64,000 nucleotides of DNA. Origin: Fibrella rubiginis. GTDB lineage: Bacteria; Bacteroidota; Bacteroidia; Cytophagales; Spirosomataceae. This document shows, piece after piece, positions 50,351 through 60,300 of the stretch. The notes under the pieces were generated by a model. It was not told the origin of the DNA. It searched no databases and saw only the letters and a program-made list of their open reading frames with translations. The position numbers and the translations under genes are program-made. The stretch covers positions 124,001-188,000 of the forward strand of contig NZ_JAFMYV010000003.1 of the NCBI RefSeq assembly GCF_017353185.1, written 5' to 3'. Numbering within the stretch: the stretch's first letter is position 1; each line of letters begins with the position of its first letter.

Positions 50351-50986
50351 TTATATGCGGTGCCAGAGCAAACTTAGTCCAATCATTAAAACTAAGCCTA
50401 TCTGTATCGCCGATAGGACATAGATGTACTTTACTTCACCTCTCGACTCCTCTGACAGCTCTTCTCCTACGGAAAGCTGTATAGCTGCCAATTCGTCCAG
50501 AGTCTCAGCTAATTGACTGAAAGTCGTACTACCGCTGCCAGCAAACATGGCTTGCTGCGCCGCCGGTTGGTTGATTAGGTTCGTAGTGATCTCGCTTTCT
50601 AACTGGTTATAAACAGTCAGCCGTTGCTTGAGCAACTTGAATCGGTCCGCTTCTTTGACTGTTAATTCAGTTTGTCCAAACTCAGTTACCAGCGAATCGA
50701 TTCGTCGATTGAACCGATCAAGCGTTGACTTGATCAATCCCATATTTGGTTTGTTAGTAGCCAACACGTAGGTCTCCAACAGGAGTCGTTTTTTGTAAAC
50801 AGCAGCCGTTAAATTGACCAACATACCGGTAGGCACCAACCGGTCTTTGTAGATAGATGCAGATGCTTGCTGAATATCATGCACACCGCGACGGCTCAAA
50901 AAAATGCTGGTCAAGATCAGCCCTATCAAGCTGACAATCAATAAAATAGAGCGTACTAGAGAACGTTTGTTATCTGGTTGTGCCAT
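50351..50986 (-). CDS. Orphan four-helix-bundle (4HB_MCP-like) membrane sensor
   Basis: The 211-residue protein has an N-terminal membrane helix (about 12-28), a periplasmic helical bundle with the paralogue-shared element KRLLLETYV near 65, and a C-terminal membrane helix (about 188-205), then ends. It has no methyl-accepting signal, kinase or HAMP part, so it may only sense or act with a partner protein. A second copy type lies at 54941. It is convergent with the STAND gene, 29 bases away. Confidence 0.7.
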   Translation of the reverse strand: MAQPDNKRSLVRSILLIVSLIGLILTSIFLSRRGVHDIQQASASIYKDRLVPTGMLVNLTAAVYKKRLLLETYVLATNKPNMGLIKSTLDRFNRRIDSLVTEFGQTELTVKEADRFKLLKQRLTVYNQLESEITTNLINQPAAQQAMFAGSGSTTFSQLAETLDELAAIQLSVGEELSEESRGEVKYIYVLSAIQIGLVLMIGLSLLWHRI

Positions 50987-51057
50987 TGGAGTAGATTGAT
51001 TTAGTATTGTACAAACACCTACTTTGGTGCAACAAAGGGTTGTTACAGTCAGCCGGT

Positions 51058-51951
51058 TTATCCATGTAATGGCATGCTTTTCACTTTGCCACCGACCACA
51101 TTCTCTAACGTCGACTGACTGATGAAAGCCTGCTCGTCAATAGCCTCGACCAGATCCAGCAGCCGGGCAGCTTCCAGGCGGGTGACGACCACGTAGAGCG
51201 CATCAAGAGGCTGATCGCTCGTTCCCCGGTGACCATGTCCCTGCTCACTACTCAGGCTGGTTACTCCCCAGCCCTGCGCCTGAATCTGTTGCCGGATGGT
51301 CTGGTAGTGCGGCGACACGATCAGCACCGCCGTATACTGCTCAATGCCGGTAACGACAAAATCAATGGTTTTAAAGGCAGCAAAGTAGGTGAGCATTGAA
51401 TACAAGGCGGACTCTACACCCAAGAAGCGGGCGGCAGTCAGGAAGATGACGACGTTTAGTAATAGAATCACGTCGCTCACTTTGAGCAGCCGTGACTGCC
51501 GGCTAATCAGCAGGGCCAGGGCTTCAGTCCCGTCGAGCACGGCCCCACCCCGCATAGCCAGGCCAATGCCGGCACCGATAAAAAACCCACCAAACACGGC
51601 GGTCAGCAGGCGATCCGGTGTCACATCGGGAAAGGGCACTACGGCCAGACAGAGGGAAAGCCCCGCGATGGCCGCTACGCTACGCAGGGCAAACCCCCGC
51701 CCGATACGTCGGTAGGCCATTATAATAAAGGGCAGGTTAATCAGGGGCAGTAAGATCGCCAGCGAGAGACCGGTAAGTTGGTTGAGAAGCATCGAGATGC
51801 CCGTGGCTCCCCCGTCGATGAAATGGCTCGACAGCAAGAAACCCTTTAAACCAAAGCCCGCACTGGCAATGCCCAACAGGATCAGGAAACTGTCTTTGAG
51901 CACTTTGGCAAAGTTTGTTGATGTCGGCTGATTCATAGGTTGGGGGTTCAA
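51058..51951 (-). CDS. YitT-family membrane protein with DUF2179 domain
   Basis: The 297-residue product has about five to six membrane helices in the first two thirds (GFGLKGFLLSSHFIDGGATG is typical of the YitT/DUF161 domain) and a soluble C-terminal DUF2179 domain (about 210-290, ending in FISQSTLENVVGGKVK). The function of this widespread family is unknown. It begins six bases after the TerC gene and is surely co-transcribed with it. Confidence 0.85.
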   Translation of the reverse strand: MNPQPMNQPTSTNFAKVLKDSFLILLGIASAGFGLKGFLLSSHFIDGGATGISMLLNQLTGLSLAILLPLINLPFIIMAYRRIGRGFALRSVAAIAGLSLCLAVVPFPDVTPDRLLTAVFGGFFIGAGIGLAMRGGAVLDGTEALALLISRQSRLLKVSDVILLLNVVIFLTAARFLGVESALYSMLTYFAAFKTIDFVVTGIEQYTAVLIVSPHYQTIRQQIQAQGWGVTSLSSEQGHGHRGTSDQPLDALYVVVTRLEAARLLDLVEAIDEQAFISQSTLENVVGGKVKSMPLHG

Positions 51952-51957
51952 ATTGAT

Positions 51958-52665
51958 CTATTGGCGACCAGCTTTTGGAATAGTCTTCATCTGTATCACG
52001 TCCACCAAGAAGGCAAACGCCATAGCGAAATAGATATAGCCTTTTGGAATCTCGACGTGCAGCCCCTCGGCCACCAACGACATGCCAATGATGAGCAGGA
52101 AGCATAAGGCCAGAATCTTGAACGATGGGTGCTGGGTAATAAAGTCGCTAATGGGCTTGGCGGCCACCAACATAATTCCTACCGACACGACAATTGCTGT
52201 ATACATCACCCACAATTGATTGACCATGCCCACCGCCGTAATGATTGAATCCAGTGAAAACACCAAGTCAAGAATCAGAACCTGAAGCAGAAGGTCGCGA
52301 AATGAGTTTTTGGTCGTATTCGGCGCGTTGGCTTCGTCACCTAATTCGGTGTAATGATAAATCTCGGCGGTACTCTTGTAGATGAGAAACAGTCCACCGG
52401 CTAGCAAAATCAGTCCTTTGCCGCTAATATCGATGGCTCCTATAGTAAACAACGTTGTATTCAGTTGCATAATCCAGGCCAGCAGCGTTAGCAAACCAAG
52501 CCGCATGAGCATGGCCAGTCCAAGACCCCAGTACCGAAACCGATCTCGCTGCTCGGCGGGTAATTTACCAGCCAATATCGAGATGAAAATGACGTTGTCA
52601 ATGCCCAGAATAGTCTCTAGTACAATCAGAGTAAGTAAGGGAATTAGTTGGGTGATGCTATCCAT
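51958..52665 (-). CDS. TerC-family membrane protein
   Basis: The 235-residue protein has seven membrane helices and the TerC hallmarks LETILGIDNVIFISI near residue 17 and LDLVFSLDSIITAVG near 131, whose acidic residues likely bind a metal. TerC-family proteins act in manganese export and envelope metal loading, and some give tellurite resistance. It is in a run with a TerB-like gene (44 bases upstream) and YitT. Confidence 0.9.
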   Translation of the reverse strand: MDSITQLIPLLTLIVLETILGIDNVIFISILAGKLPAEQRDRFRYWGLGLAMLMRLGLLTLLAWIMQLNTTLFTIGAIDISGKGLILLAGGLFLIYKSTAEIYHYTELGDEANAPNTTKNSFRDLLLQVLILDLVFSLDSIITAVGMVNQLWVMYTAIVVSVGIMLVAAKPISDFITQHPSFKILALCFLLIIGMSLVAEGLHVEIPKGYIYFAMAFAFLVDVIQMKTIPKAGRQ

Positions 52666-52709
52666 AAGGATGTCATTAGGTTTTGCTTATTGCGAGGGTA
52701 CATTCCTCC

Positions 52710-53063
52710 TTACAACTGTTGTAGTTCCCGCCAAAACTGTCGGATAAAAGCCCGCTCTTCTCGTGATACACCCTCGTGTGCCCTTGCTACCCGCAACAGC
52801 AAATTAATAAACCGCTTCTTGGTTTCTTTACTGATCTCAACACGTTTGTCGGCCATCCGGCGCAGGCCGAATGCACAGGCTTCTTCGGCAGACTCGCCTA
52901 CGTTATCCCGTAAGAACATAGCGCAAATGGCTAAATCGCTGTAGGGCCAGTCAGCCAGCAGTTCACAGGCCAGCTTCGTCTCCTCTCGGTGAAGCTGACC
53001 GTCTAATTTGCAGAGGGCATAGACGATACTGCCTAATCCCATCGCGACATCCGGTGAGTACAT
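52710..53063 (-). CDS. TerB-like protein
   Basis: From ATG 53063 the product has 117 residues; a TTG at 53102 would add 13. The all-helical fold begins with a short helix, KLDGQLHREE (acidic metal-site type) and AEEACAFGLRRM, and ends REERAFIRQFW, as in the TerB family. TerB proteins bind Ca/Mg-like ions and link to membrane TerC complexes. It precedes TerC on the same strand. Confidence 0.7.
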   Translation of the reverse strand: MYSPDVAMGLGSIVYALCKLDGQLHREETKLACELLADWPYSDLAICAMFLRDNVGESAEEACAFGLRRMADKRVEISKETKKRFINLLLRVARAHEGVSREERAFIRQFWRELQQL

Positions 53064-53114
53064 AACAGTTGAGTTTATAAATGGCTTTAAATAAGTAGTC
53101 AAGATTCCTGTTGC

Positions 53115-54092
53115 TCAAGCATACGCCTGAGCGGCCAGGTGATGGAACACGCGCTCGTCGAGACGGTAGCGGTCATTTAGCGTCAGGCTGCTGCGGGCGG
53201 TAAAGAGGGCGTAATTGACGGCGTTGTATAAGAGCCAGCATGAAGGCGGTGAATTCAACATTCGTTCCTCCAGCCGAAGGCGCTCCCGCGCCTGCTTAAT
53301 CAACTGTACCGGCACGGGCAGTTCACGCAGGACATGCTCGTGACTGCCGGTCATGTTCGTCTGCTGAAAGTGATCATACACACTGGCTGTTAGCGTAATC
53401 CCGGTCGTTAAGTGATCGGCAAGCAATTCGCGCAATTGCTGCTGAAAAAGGGGAATGGTAATGGCACTTTGGTGGAGTTTACGAATGTCAGCCGTGGCCC
53501 GTTGTGGACGGAGCGGTATTGGCGAGGCCTTCGTGGCCGACATCTTCTGTGGGCCTTTGGCTCCCTGTCCTAACCAGGTCTGGTAGGTGGGTAAGTCGGT
53601 AAAGGCATCAGCCCAGCCCAGCAGACCGTTCTGGCAAACGTTCCGATACACACTGCTGCCCAGGTGCGTTAAGGGGTCTAAAAGGGCCGTCAGCGATTGG
53701 CCCTGAATGCCGAAAGGCGTCTTCCCATTATAGCTGTTGGTAATGGTTAGACTTCGTTGCAACTGTTCGCTACCAACGGACACCGATGTGGGCAATATGA
53801 TACTGATGCTGAACTCACCCGTGTTGGTGTGCTTGATGAGGAGCTGATAATCTGCTATCAACTCATCGACTACCTCTCGGATGGCACTGTTGGGAATAAT
53901 CGTGTAGTCGGCACTTTGGATGCCAAACAGGGTTTTGCGCCCTCCCGTCGGATGGCCCACGATCAGTTTCTGACGATCCGTAGCAATGATATCGTAGTCG
54001 GGAAGTAGATCGCTCAACAACACTGGCTCCACGGGAAAGCAGATGTCATTCCAATCGGTCGATAGTTCAGGTTGAGAACTTATATAGGTCAT
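53115..54092 (-). CDS. DUF932-like protein of unknown function
   Basis: The 325-residue cytoplasmic protein has an N-terminal half with strands and the block TITNSYNGKTPFGIQGQ near residue 136, followed by YRNVCQNGLLGWADAF. These resemble the SYDGS....CxNG core of the DUF932/DUF945 proteins found on plasmids and phages. The C-terminal half is helical with no motif. It is the first gene of the TerB-TerC-YitT direction, with 51 bases to TerB, and may be unrelated to it. The divergent upstream region holds strong palindromes. Confidence 0.5.
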   Translation of the reverse strand: MTYISSQPELSTDWNDICFPVEPVLLSDLLPDYDIIATDRQKLIVGHPTGGRKTLFGIQSADYTIIPNSAIREVVDELIADYQLLIKHTNTGEFSISIILPTSVSVGSEQLQRSLTITNSYNGKTPFGIQGQSLTALLDPLTHLGSSVYRNVCQNGLLGWADAFTDLPTYQTWLGQGAKGPQKMSATKASPIPLRPQRATADIRKLHQSAITIPLFQQQLRELLADHLTTGITLTASVYDHFQQTNMTGSHEHVLRELPVPVQLIKQARERLRLEERMLNSPPSCWLLYNAVNYALFTARSSLTLNDRYRLDERVFHHLAAQAYA

Positions 54093-54109
54093 AAATTTGC
54101 GTTTTCAAT

Positions 54110-54129
54110 TTTACAGTTGTAAATTTACA
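54110..54129. promoter_or_regulatory. Overlapping palindromes, probable operator between divergent genes
   Basis: TTTACAGTTGTAAA (54110-54123) is a dyad with a 2-base centre, and TGTAAATTTACA (54118-54129) is a perfect 12-base palindrome that shares its right arm. A further TTACA half-site follows near 54139. The block sits in the 69-base gap between the DUF932-like gene and the small ORF at 54162, so a dimeric repressor could control both. The bound protein is unknown and no regulator gene is adjacent. Confidence 0.55.
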
Positions 54130-54161
54130 TTCATAAAATTACAAATCAAAATTCAACGATC

Positions 54162-54335
54162 ATGGACAATCAGAACTTGAAGCATAAGTACGCCAGCGCG
54201 GCCATATTCATCACTCTACTGGCCGGTGTTGGAGCCGCCGCGCTGAGTTACCCGTATTGGAAGCTACGTACTGGTCAAAGGGTGATGGCGACGCCGTCAG
54301 TCAACGATTATCGAATCGACTGGCTAGGCATTTAG
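54162..54335 (+). CDS. Small membrane protein, 57 residues
   Basis: The frame reads from ATG 54162 to TAG 54333-54335. A short basic N-terminus (MDNQNLKHKY) precedes one hydrophobic helix of about 20 residues (AIFITLLAGVGAAAL) and a short polar tail. It lies just downstream of the double palindrome and has coding-like codon use, but its short length limits confidence. The role is unknown. Confidence 0.5.
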   Translation: MDNQNLKHKYASAAIFITLLAGVGAAALSYPYWKLRTGQRVMATPSVNDYRIDWLGI

Positions 54336-54426
54336 CGATTCGATCAACCTATATAGCGGCTTTTAAGCACTCGTAGCTATAGATAGTCAGGCAGAGTCAT
54401 ATAGCGTTCCTAAACTGGTAATCAGC

Positions 54427-54651
54427 ATGCAAATCTTTCATACTACTTACACACACAAACAGTCAGTGTCGATCACATGGTTACCCCTGGCCTATCTAGT
54501 TGCTTTCGTCGGTGTGTTCCTGATCTGTTTTTGGGCAGAGAGCCACCGCCAGCAACAACTTAGAGATGAGCAACTAGTCAAACCTTGCCAATGCCTTAGC
54601 TCGCTACCATTAGCTAGCACATGTTTACCCTTACTGCTCAACCAACGCTAG
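54427..54651 (+). CDS. Small membrane protein, 74 residues
   Basis: The product has one clear transmembrane helix (about 15-38, with LAYLVAFVGVFLICFWAE) followed by a glutamine-rich stretch and a tail with several Cys. No family is recognised. The gene lies in a run of small plus-strand genes leading to the four-helix-bundle gene. Confidence 0.45.
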   Translation: MQIFHTTYTHKQSVSITWLPLAYLVAFVGVFLICFWAESHRQQQLRDEQLVKPCQCLSSLPLASTCLPLLLNQR

Positions 54652-54708
54652 TGAAAGCGGGTGGATCAGCTATATACACGCACTGTTTTCTTCTAAATTC
54701 CTACTCCT

Positions 54709-54891
54709 ATGTCTTGGTTCGATTATAGTCAATGTGTGCTTCGGAAAGTTAGCTTTGACAAAAATCTTTTCCGCAAAGAACTGCGAAAGTTGCTCTGTTA
54801 TCTGTCTGTGGTTGAGCGTATTCAGCTATTGCGTTGGTGTCGTCAGCACAAACCTTGGCAACGGGCAGAACCCACTCTTCTACCGGATTAA
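54709..54891 (+). CDS. Small hypothetical protein, 60 residues
   Basis: The product is short, basic and helical, with the block KLLCYLSVVERIQLLRWCR and a preceding FRKEL helix. There is no membrane segment. Upstream of ATG 54709 there is an AT-rich TTCTTCTAAATTCCT leader. No relative is recognised by eye. A coding role is plausible from composition and spacing (49 bases to the next gene). Confidence 0.45.
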   Translation: MSWFDYSQCVLRKVSFDKNLFRKELRKLLCYLSVVERIQLLRWCRQHKPWQRAEPTLLPD

Positions 54892-54940
54892 TGAGTAATC
54901 GAGAAAAATTATCATACGTATTATTTTCTTCCTCAACCTT

Positions 54941-55624
54941 ATGAAATGGTCGTTCATCAGACAACAAAAGCTCAAGGCAGCCGGACTGTTGTTCAGCCTC
55001 ATGCTGATCATCTTTTTCACGGCTATCAGCTTAAAACGTGAAGTGCGGGAGTTAGACCAAACGGTGAGCTCTCTTCAGGCAGATCGTTTGCAGCCCGCTG
55101 TAGATTTGATCTATATCAGCGAGAGTTTACACGCCAAACGGCTACTGCTGGAAAATCAATTCGTGACTGAATCGCCTTCCTCATCTGTTGCGCTTTCCAG
55201 GCAACTAGAGCGGCATGACCGGCAAATTCAAAAGCGGATTAATCAGTACGAAAAAACAAAACTAACGGCAAGCGAGACAACCTGGTTGAATGCACTCAAG
55301 AAGAAATGGAAACATGGCCAAAACCTTGAGCGGTCAATTCAAGTCTTATTGTCTGACAATCAGTTGCCTAAAGCGCGTCAGGTTTTTTACGGGCCGGGCA
55401 CGCTAGTGCACAAACACAGCGTTCAGGCAATCCAGACGTTGGGTCTAATTCAGACCGAAACAGGCTTGAAAGCGGTGAAGGAGGCTCATCGGATGGCCGC
55501 TGGAGGATCGCTTAACGTAACTTTGCTAATGGCCATTTCGCTCATCGTCGGCTTGGTGATATTGGGACTACTGCACAAGGCGACATTACTGAACCAGGAA
55601 CCACCGTCGTACCAACTTAATTAA
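54941..55624 (+). CDS. Orphan four-helix-bundle membrane sensor, second copy
   Basis: The 227-residue protein has an N-terminal membrane helix (about 12-30), a periplasmic bundle sharing D-R-L-x-P and KRLLLEN with the gene at 50351, and a C-terminal membrane helix (about 185-207). Like its paralogue it stops after the second helix, without a signalling domain. It stands before a Rnk-like gene and the RND operon, so a link to envelope stress is plausible, though the family gives no proof. Confidence 0.65.
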   Translation: MKWSFIRQQKLKAAGLLFSLMLIIFFTAISLKREVRELDQTVSSLQADRLQPAVDLIYISESLHAKRLLLENQFVTESPSSSVALSRQLERHDRQIQKRINQYEKTKLTASETTWLNALKKKWKHGQNLERSIQVLLSDNQLPKARQVFYGPGTLVHKHSVQAIQTLGLIQTETGLKAVKEAHRMAAGGSLNVTLLMAISLIVGLVILGLLHKATLLNQEPPSYQLN

Positions 55625-55709
55625 CAGCCTCCGCTAACAGAGCCTACTCTAAAAGCCGTTGGTTGTGAATGCAGCAACTATATCGCCTACGAATAAACCG
55701 AACGAAATC

Positions 55710-56120
55710 ATGGTGAACAGAATCATCAGCAAATTGGACTGTCAACGCTTGAAAGAGCGGGTCGAACAAGCTAAAACCAACGACAAAATCTCTCCACTGC
55801 AAGTAATAAACTTATTGCGAGGCATTGATGCCGCGACTCTGTTAGACCCGGTCAAAATGCCGCGAAATGTCGTCACCATGCGGTCGGTAGTAACCCTGGA
55901 GTATGTCGAGACGGGCCGAAAACTGGATGTCTGTCTAGTTTACCCCGAAGAAGCTGACAGCACACAAAACCGGATTTCCATTTTCGCACCCTTGGCTACT
56001 GCTCTATTTGGCTACAAACAGGGGGCCATAATCAGTCTACCTACTCCCTTCGGTTCGGTAAACGTCCGAATTAGTCAAATTCTCTATCAACCAGAAGCAG
56101 CCGGCGACTTGACCAATTAA
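55710..56120 (+). CDS. Rnk/GreA-type transcription factor-like protein
   Basis: From ATG 55710 the product has 136 residues; TTG 55659 would add 17. The C-terminal half has the FKBP-like GreA/GreB fold with TLEYVETGRKLDV, RISIFAPLATALFGYKQG and ISLPTPFG, as in Rnk (regulator of nucleoside diphosphate kinase). The N-terminal half is a short helical part, shorter than the coiled coil of GreA. It may bind RNA polymerase. It lies 39 bases before the efflux operon. Confidence 0.75.
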   Translation: MVNRIISKLDCQRLKERVEQAKTNDKISPLQVINLLRGIDAATLLDPVKMPRNVVTMRSVVTLEYVETGRKLDVCLVYPEEADSTQNRISIFAPLATALFGYKQGAIISLPTPFGSVNVRISQILYQPEAAGDLTN

Positions 56121-56159
56121 GTAAGCCGACAACTATCCCTTCTCCCGACGTTTATCCTT

Positions 56160-57296
56160 ATGACCGCTATAACAAGCCTGAATACCCTACTCATTAGTGC
56201 GATACTGGTTGGCTGCACCCAGCAAAAAGAAGATAAGAAAAAAGCTGACAAGCCATTCGTACCGGTTGTGCAGCTTATCCGGCAGGACACTGAAATCGAC
56301 CACGACTACGCAGGCCACATTGAAGCCGTGCAGAACGTAGAAATCCGCGCCCGTGTAGCTGGTTATTTAGATAATCTATTGGTGGACGAGGGACAACCCG
56401 TGCGGAAGGGTCAGTTGCTCTTCCAGCTCAACCAAGCTGAATACCAAGTGAAGGTGGCCGAGGCTCAGGCCAGTTTGGAAAATGCTCAGGCCCAGCAACA
56501 GTCGGCAGAAGTAGAGCTGGAGCGGGTCAAACTGCTTGTTGATAAAAACGTTATTTCGCCCACTGAGCTTAAGCTCGTCCGGGCCAAGATGACCACCGCC
56601 CGGGCGGGCATCGATCAGGCCAAGGCGGCGCTGTCGAACGCCCGGCTGCTGATGTCGCTGACGAGCATCCGTGCGCCCTTCGACGGAGTCATCAACCGAA
56701 TTCCGCTTAAACGCGGCAGCCTGATTGATCAGGGGGCGTTGCTGACGACCATTTCCGATCTGAGCCGCATGTACGCCTATGTGAACATTTCTGAAAAGGA
56801 GTATCTGGCCTTCGCCCGCAAACGGCGCGATCCCCAACAGGCTACCGTCCGGGAGGTAGAACTGCTACTAGCCGACGGATCGCTTTATCCGTACAAGGGT
56901 AAGATTGAAACGACCGAGACCATCTTCGAGGGCACCTCCGGCACCATCGCGTTCCGGGCCGCATTTACTAATCCCAACCGGCTGCTACGCCACGGGGCTA
57001 CTGGCAAAATACGGCTGACTACCGACGTAGATGATGCGGTGTTGGTGCCGCAGAAGGCCGCCTTTGAGGTACAGGATAAGCACTTCGTGTATGTAGTGGA
57101 TGGCGGCAACAAGGTACGTACCCGCTCGTTTGTTCCCCAAAGCCAAATCGATCAGTTCTACGTCGTCAAATCGGGTCTATACGTAGGCGACCGGGTAGTT
57201 TATGAGGGCATACAGCAACTTCGGGACGGTATGCCCGTAACTCCTCGACCAATGTCTGCCGATAGCGTCCGCGCACTCTTTGCGGCAGCCCGGTAG
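56160..57296 (+). CDS. RND efflux periplasmic adaptor (AcrA-like), lipoprotein
   Basis: The 378-residue protein has a lipobox LVGC (Cys19). A biotinyl-lipoyl-like domain (about 52-95 and 155-190, with GYLDNLLVDEGQPVRKGQLL) is split by a coiled-coil hairpin (about 97-155), followed by a beta-barrel and membrane-proximal domain. It joins the inner-membrane pump to the outer-membrane channel. The pump starts 34 bases downstream. Confidence 0.9.
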   Translation: MTAITSLNTLLISAILVGCTQQKEDKKKADKPFVPVVQLIRQDTEIDHDYAGHIEAVQNVEIRARVAGYLDNLLVDEGQPVRKGQLLFQLNQAEYQVKVAEAQASLENAQAQQQSAEVELERVKLLVDKNVISPTELKLVRAKMTTARAGIDQAKAALSNARLLMSLTSIRAPFDGVINRIPLKRGSLIDQGALLTTISDLSRMYAYVNISEKEYLAFARKRRDPQQATVREVELLLADGSLYPYKGKIETTETIFEGTSGTIAFRAAFTNPNRLLRHGATGKIRLTTDVDDAVLVPQKAAFEVQDKHFVYVVDGGNKVRTRSFVPQSQIDQFYVVKSGLYVGDRVVYEGIQQLRDGMPVTPRPMSADSVRALFAAAR

Positions 57297-57330
57297 CGTA
57301 AAGAACGTACCCTTCCCTACTCAAACCGTT

Positions 57331-60300
57331 ATGTTAAATACCTTCATTAAACGACCGTTGCTATCAACGGCCATCTCGGTGCTCATTGTGCTGGTGGGCA
57401 TATTAGCCCTGACGGGGCTTCCCGTTACCCAGTTCCCCGACATCGTACCTCCCTCGGTAACTGTCACGACCCGCTACACCGGGGCCTCCGCCGATGTTAG
57501 TGTGAAGGCGGTGGCTACTCCGCTGGAACGGGCTATCAACGGGGTTCCGGGCATGACCTATATGACCTCCATATCGGGCAACGACGGCACTACCATCATT
57601 ACCATCTTTTTCAAGGTGGGCACTGACCCCGACCTGGCGGCAGTGAACGTGCAAAACCGCGTCACGACGGTGCTGGATGAGTTGCCCACTGAGGTCATCA
57701 AAGCGGGCGTGGTGACCGAGAAGGAGGTCAACAGTATGCTGCTGTACCTTAACGTGTTTAGCGAAGACCCCACCGTAGACGAAAAATTCATCTACAATTT
57801 CGCCGATATCAACATTCTGGCGGAGCTGAAGCGCATCGACGGGGTTGGGTTCGCGGCCATTATGGGCAGTCGTGATTACGCCATGCGCGTCTGGCTCAAA
57901 CCGGATCGGATGACGGTCTACGAAGTGTCCGCGGCAGAGGTGGTAGAGGCCATTCGGCAGCAGAACGTGGAAGCGGCCCCCGGCAAAGCGGGCGAGAGTG
58001 CCGACCGCGACCCGCAGACGCTACAGTATGTGCTTCGCTACACGGGCAAGTTCTTCGAACCAAAACAATATGAAAACCTGGTACTGCGCAAAAACCCCGA
58101 TGGGTCGCTACTCCGACTTAAGGACGTAGCCGATGTCGAGTTTGGGTCGCAGGACTACGGTATTCTGTCCAAAACGGACGGGAAACCCTCGGCAGCCATC
58201 ATGCTCAAGCAGCGGCCCGGCTCCAACGCCCGCGAGGTCATCGCCAACGTAAAAACGCGGATGGACGAACTCAAAAAAAGCTCGTTTCCGCCCCGCATGA
58301 CCTACAACTACGCCTACGACGTATCCCGTTTTTTAGACGCGTCCATTGAGGCCGTGCTGCACACCTTGTTTGAGGCGTTTGTGCTGGTATTCATCATCGT
58401 GTTTCTGTTTTTACAGGATTGGCGGTCCACGCTGATCTGCGCGTTGGCCGTGCCGGTGGCCTTGGTAGGTACGTTCGCGTTCATGGGCATGATCGGCTTT
58501 TCGATCAACCTGCTGACGCTCTTTGCCTTGGTGCTGGCCATTGGCATTGTGGTTGATGACGGCATCGTGGTGGTCGAGGCCGTTCACGCCAAAATGGAGG
58601 AAGGTTTACCTCCCCGACAGGCGGCTTTCGCCACGATGGGCGATATAGCCCCGGCTATCATCTCAATCACGCTGGTGATGTCGGCGGTATTTGTGCCGGT
58701 GGCCTTTATGTCGGGACCGGCGGGTATTTTCTACCGGCAATTTTCGCTCACGCTGGCCATTGCCATTGTTATTTCGGGGGTCAATGCTCTGACGCTTACG
58801 CCTGCCCTCTGCGCGCTGCTGCTTCGACCCATGCACGGCGAACAGAAAGGGCTGCTGGGCCGGTTCTTTGCCCGTTTCAACCGGGGCTTTGATGCGCTGA
58901 CCCTCCGCTACCGAGGATTACTGACCCGTACCGTTGGCCGCAAAGCGGTGACGTGGGGGTTGTTGGGCCTGTTTGTGGCAGGTACGTGGGGCATGGCCAC
59001 GATCCTGCCGGGGGGCTTTATTCCGACGGAAGATCAGGGGATGCTGTACGTCAACGTGACAACACCACCGGGAGCCACCGTCGCCCGTACCGAACAGGTG
59101 CTGGATGCCATCGAAGCCATTGTGTCGGAAGAAGAATCCGTTGAAAATGTCTCGACCCTAGCGGGGTTCAGTTTACTCACCGACGGGGCGGGGGCTTCCT
59201 ATGGCATGGGTATGATTAACCTCAAACCCTGGGATCAGCGTAGGGAGTCGATCCAGGCACTGATGGACCGCCTGAGCGAAAAGGCTAAGACCGTCACCGA
59301 TGCTACGATTCAATTTTTCCCCCCGCCTACCGTGCCAGGCTTTGGTAACGCCAGCGGCTTTGAACTTCGGCTGCTGGATCGGGGCAAGAGCGGTGATTTG
59401 GGCCAGATGGCCGCAGCCACCAACCGCTTTATCGCGGCCCTGAAAAAGCGGCCTGAAATCGGCGATGCCTTTACCAATTTTGACCCCAGCTTTCCGCAGT
59501 ATATGTTGCACGTTGATCAGGAGAAAGCGGCTCAGCAGGGCGTATCAGTTGATAATGCAATGGGGGGCCTGCAAACGCTGATGGGCAGCTTCTATGCCTC
59601 GAACTTCATCCGTTTCGGCCAGATGTACAAAGTGATGGTACAGGCCGATCCCGCCTACCGCACTAAACCCGACGACGTACTGAACATGCGGGTTAAAAAC
59701 GAGCAGGGCGAGATGGTACCCTACGGCAATTTTGTGCGGCTGGAGCGGGTATACGGCCCCGAACAGCTTACGCGCTACAATATGTACACCTCAGCGATGG
59801 TCAACGGTGATGCCGCCCCCGGCTATAGCAGCGGGGATGCGATCAAAGCCATTGAGGCCGTGGCCGCCAACGAACTGCCCAGGGGGTTTGGGTACGAATG
59901 GTCGGGTATCACGCGGGAAGAAATCATTTCGGGCGATCAGGCCATCTACATTTTTGCCATCTGTTTGGTGTTCGTCTACATCCTGTTGATGGCGCAGTAC
60001 GAAAGTGTCCTGCTGCCGCTGCCAGTGCTGTTGTCGTTGCCAACGGGTATCTTCGGCGCGTTTGGCTTGCTATACCTGATGGGCCTGCAAAACAACATCT
60101 ACGCGCAGGTGGCCCTGGTGATGTTGATCGGACTTTTGGGGAAAAACGCGATTCTGATTATCGAATTTGCCGAGCAACGACGCCGGAACGGATTGTCGAT
60201 TGTGAACGCGGCCATTGACGGAGCCATCTCGCGCCTGCGCCCCATTTTGATGACTTCGTTCGCCTTTATTGCCGGGCTGATTCCGCTCTGTATCGCATCG

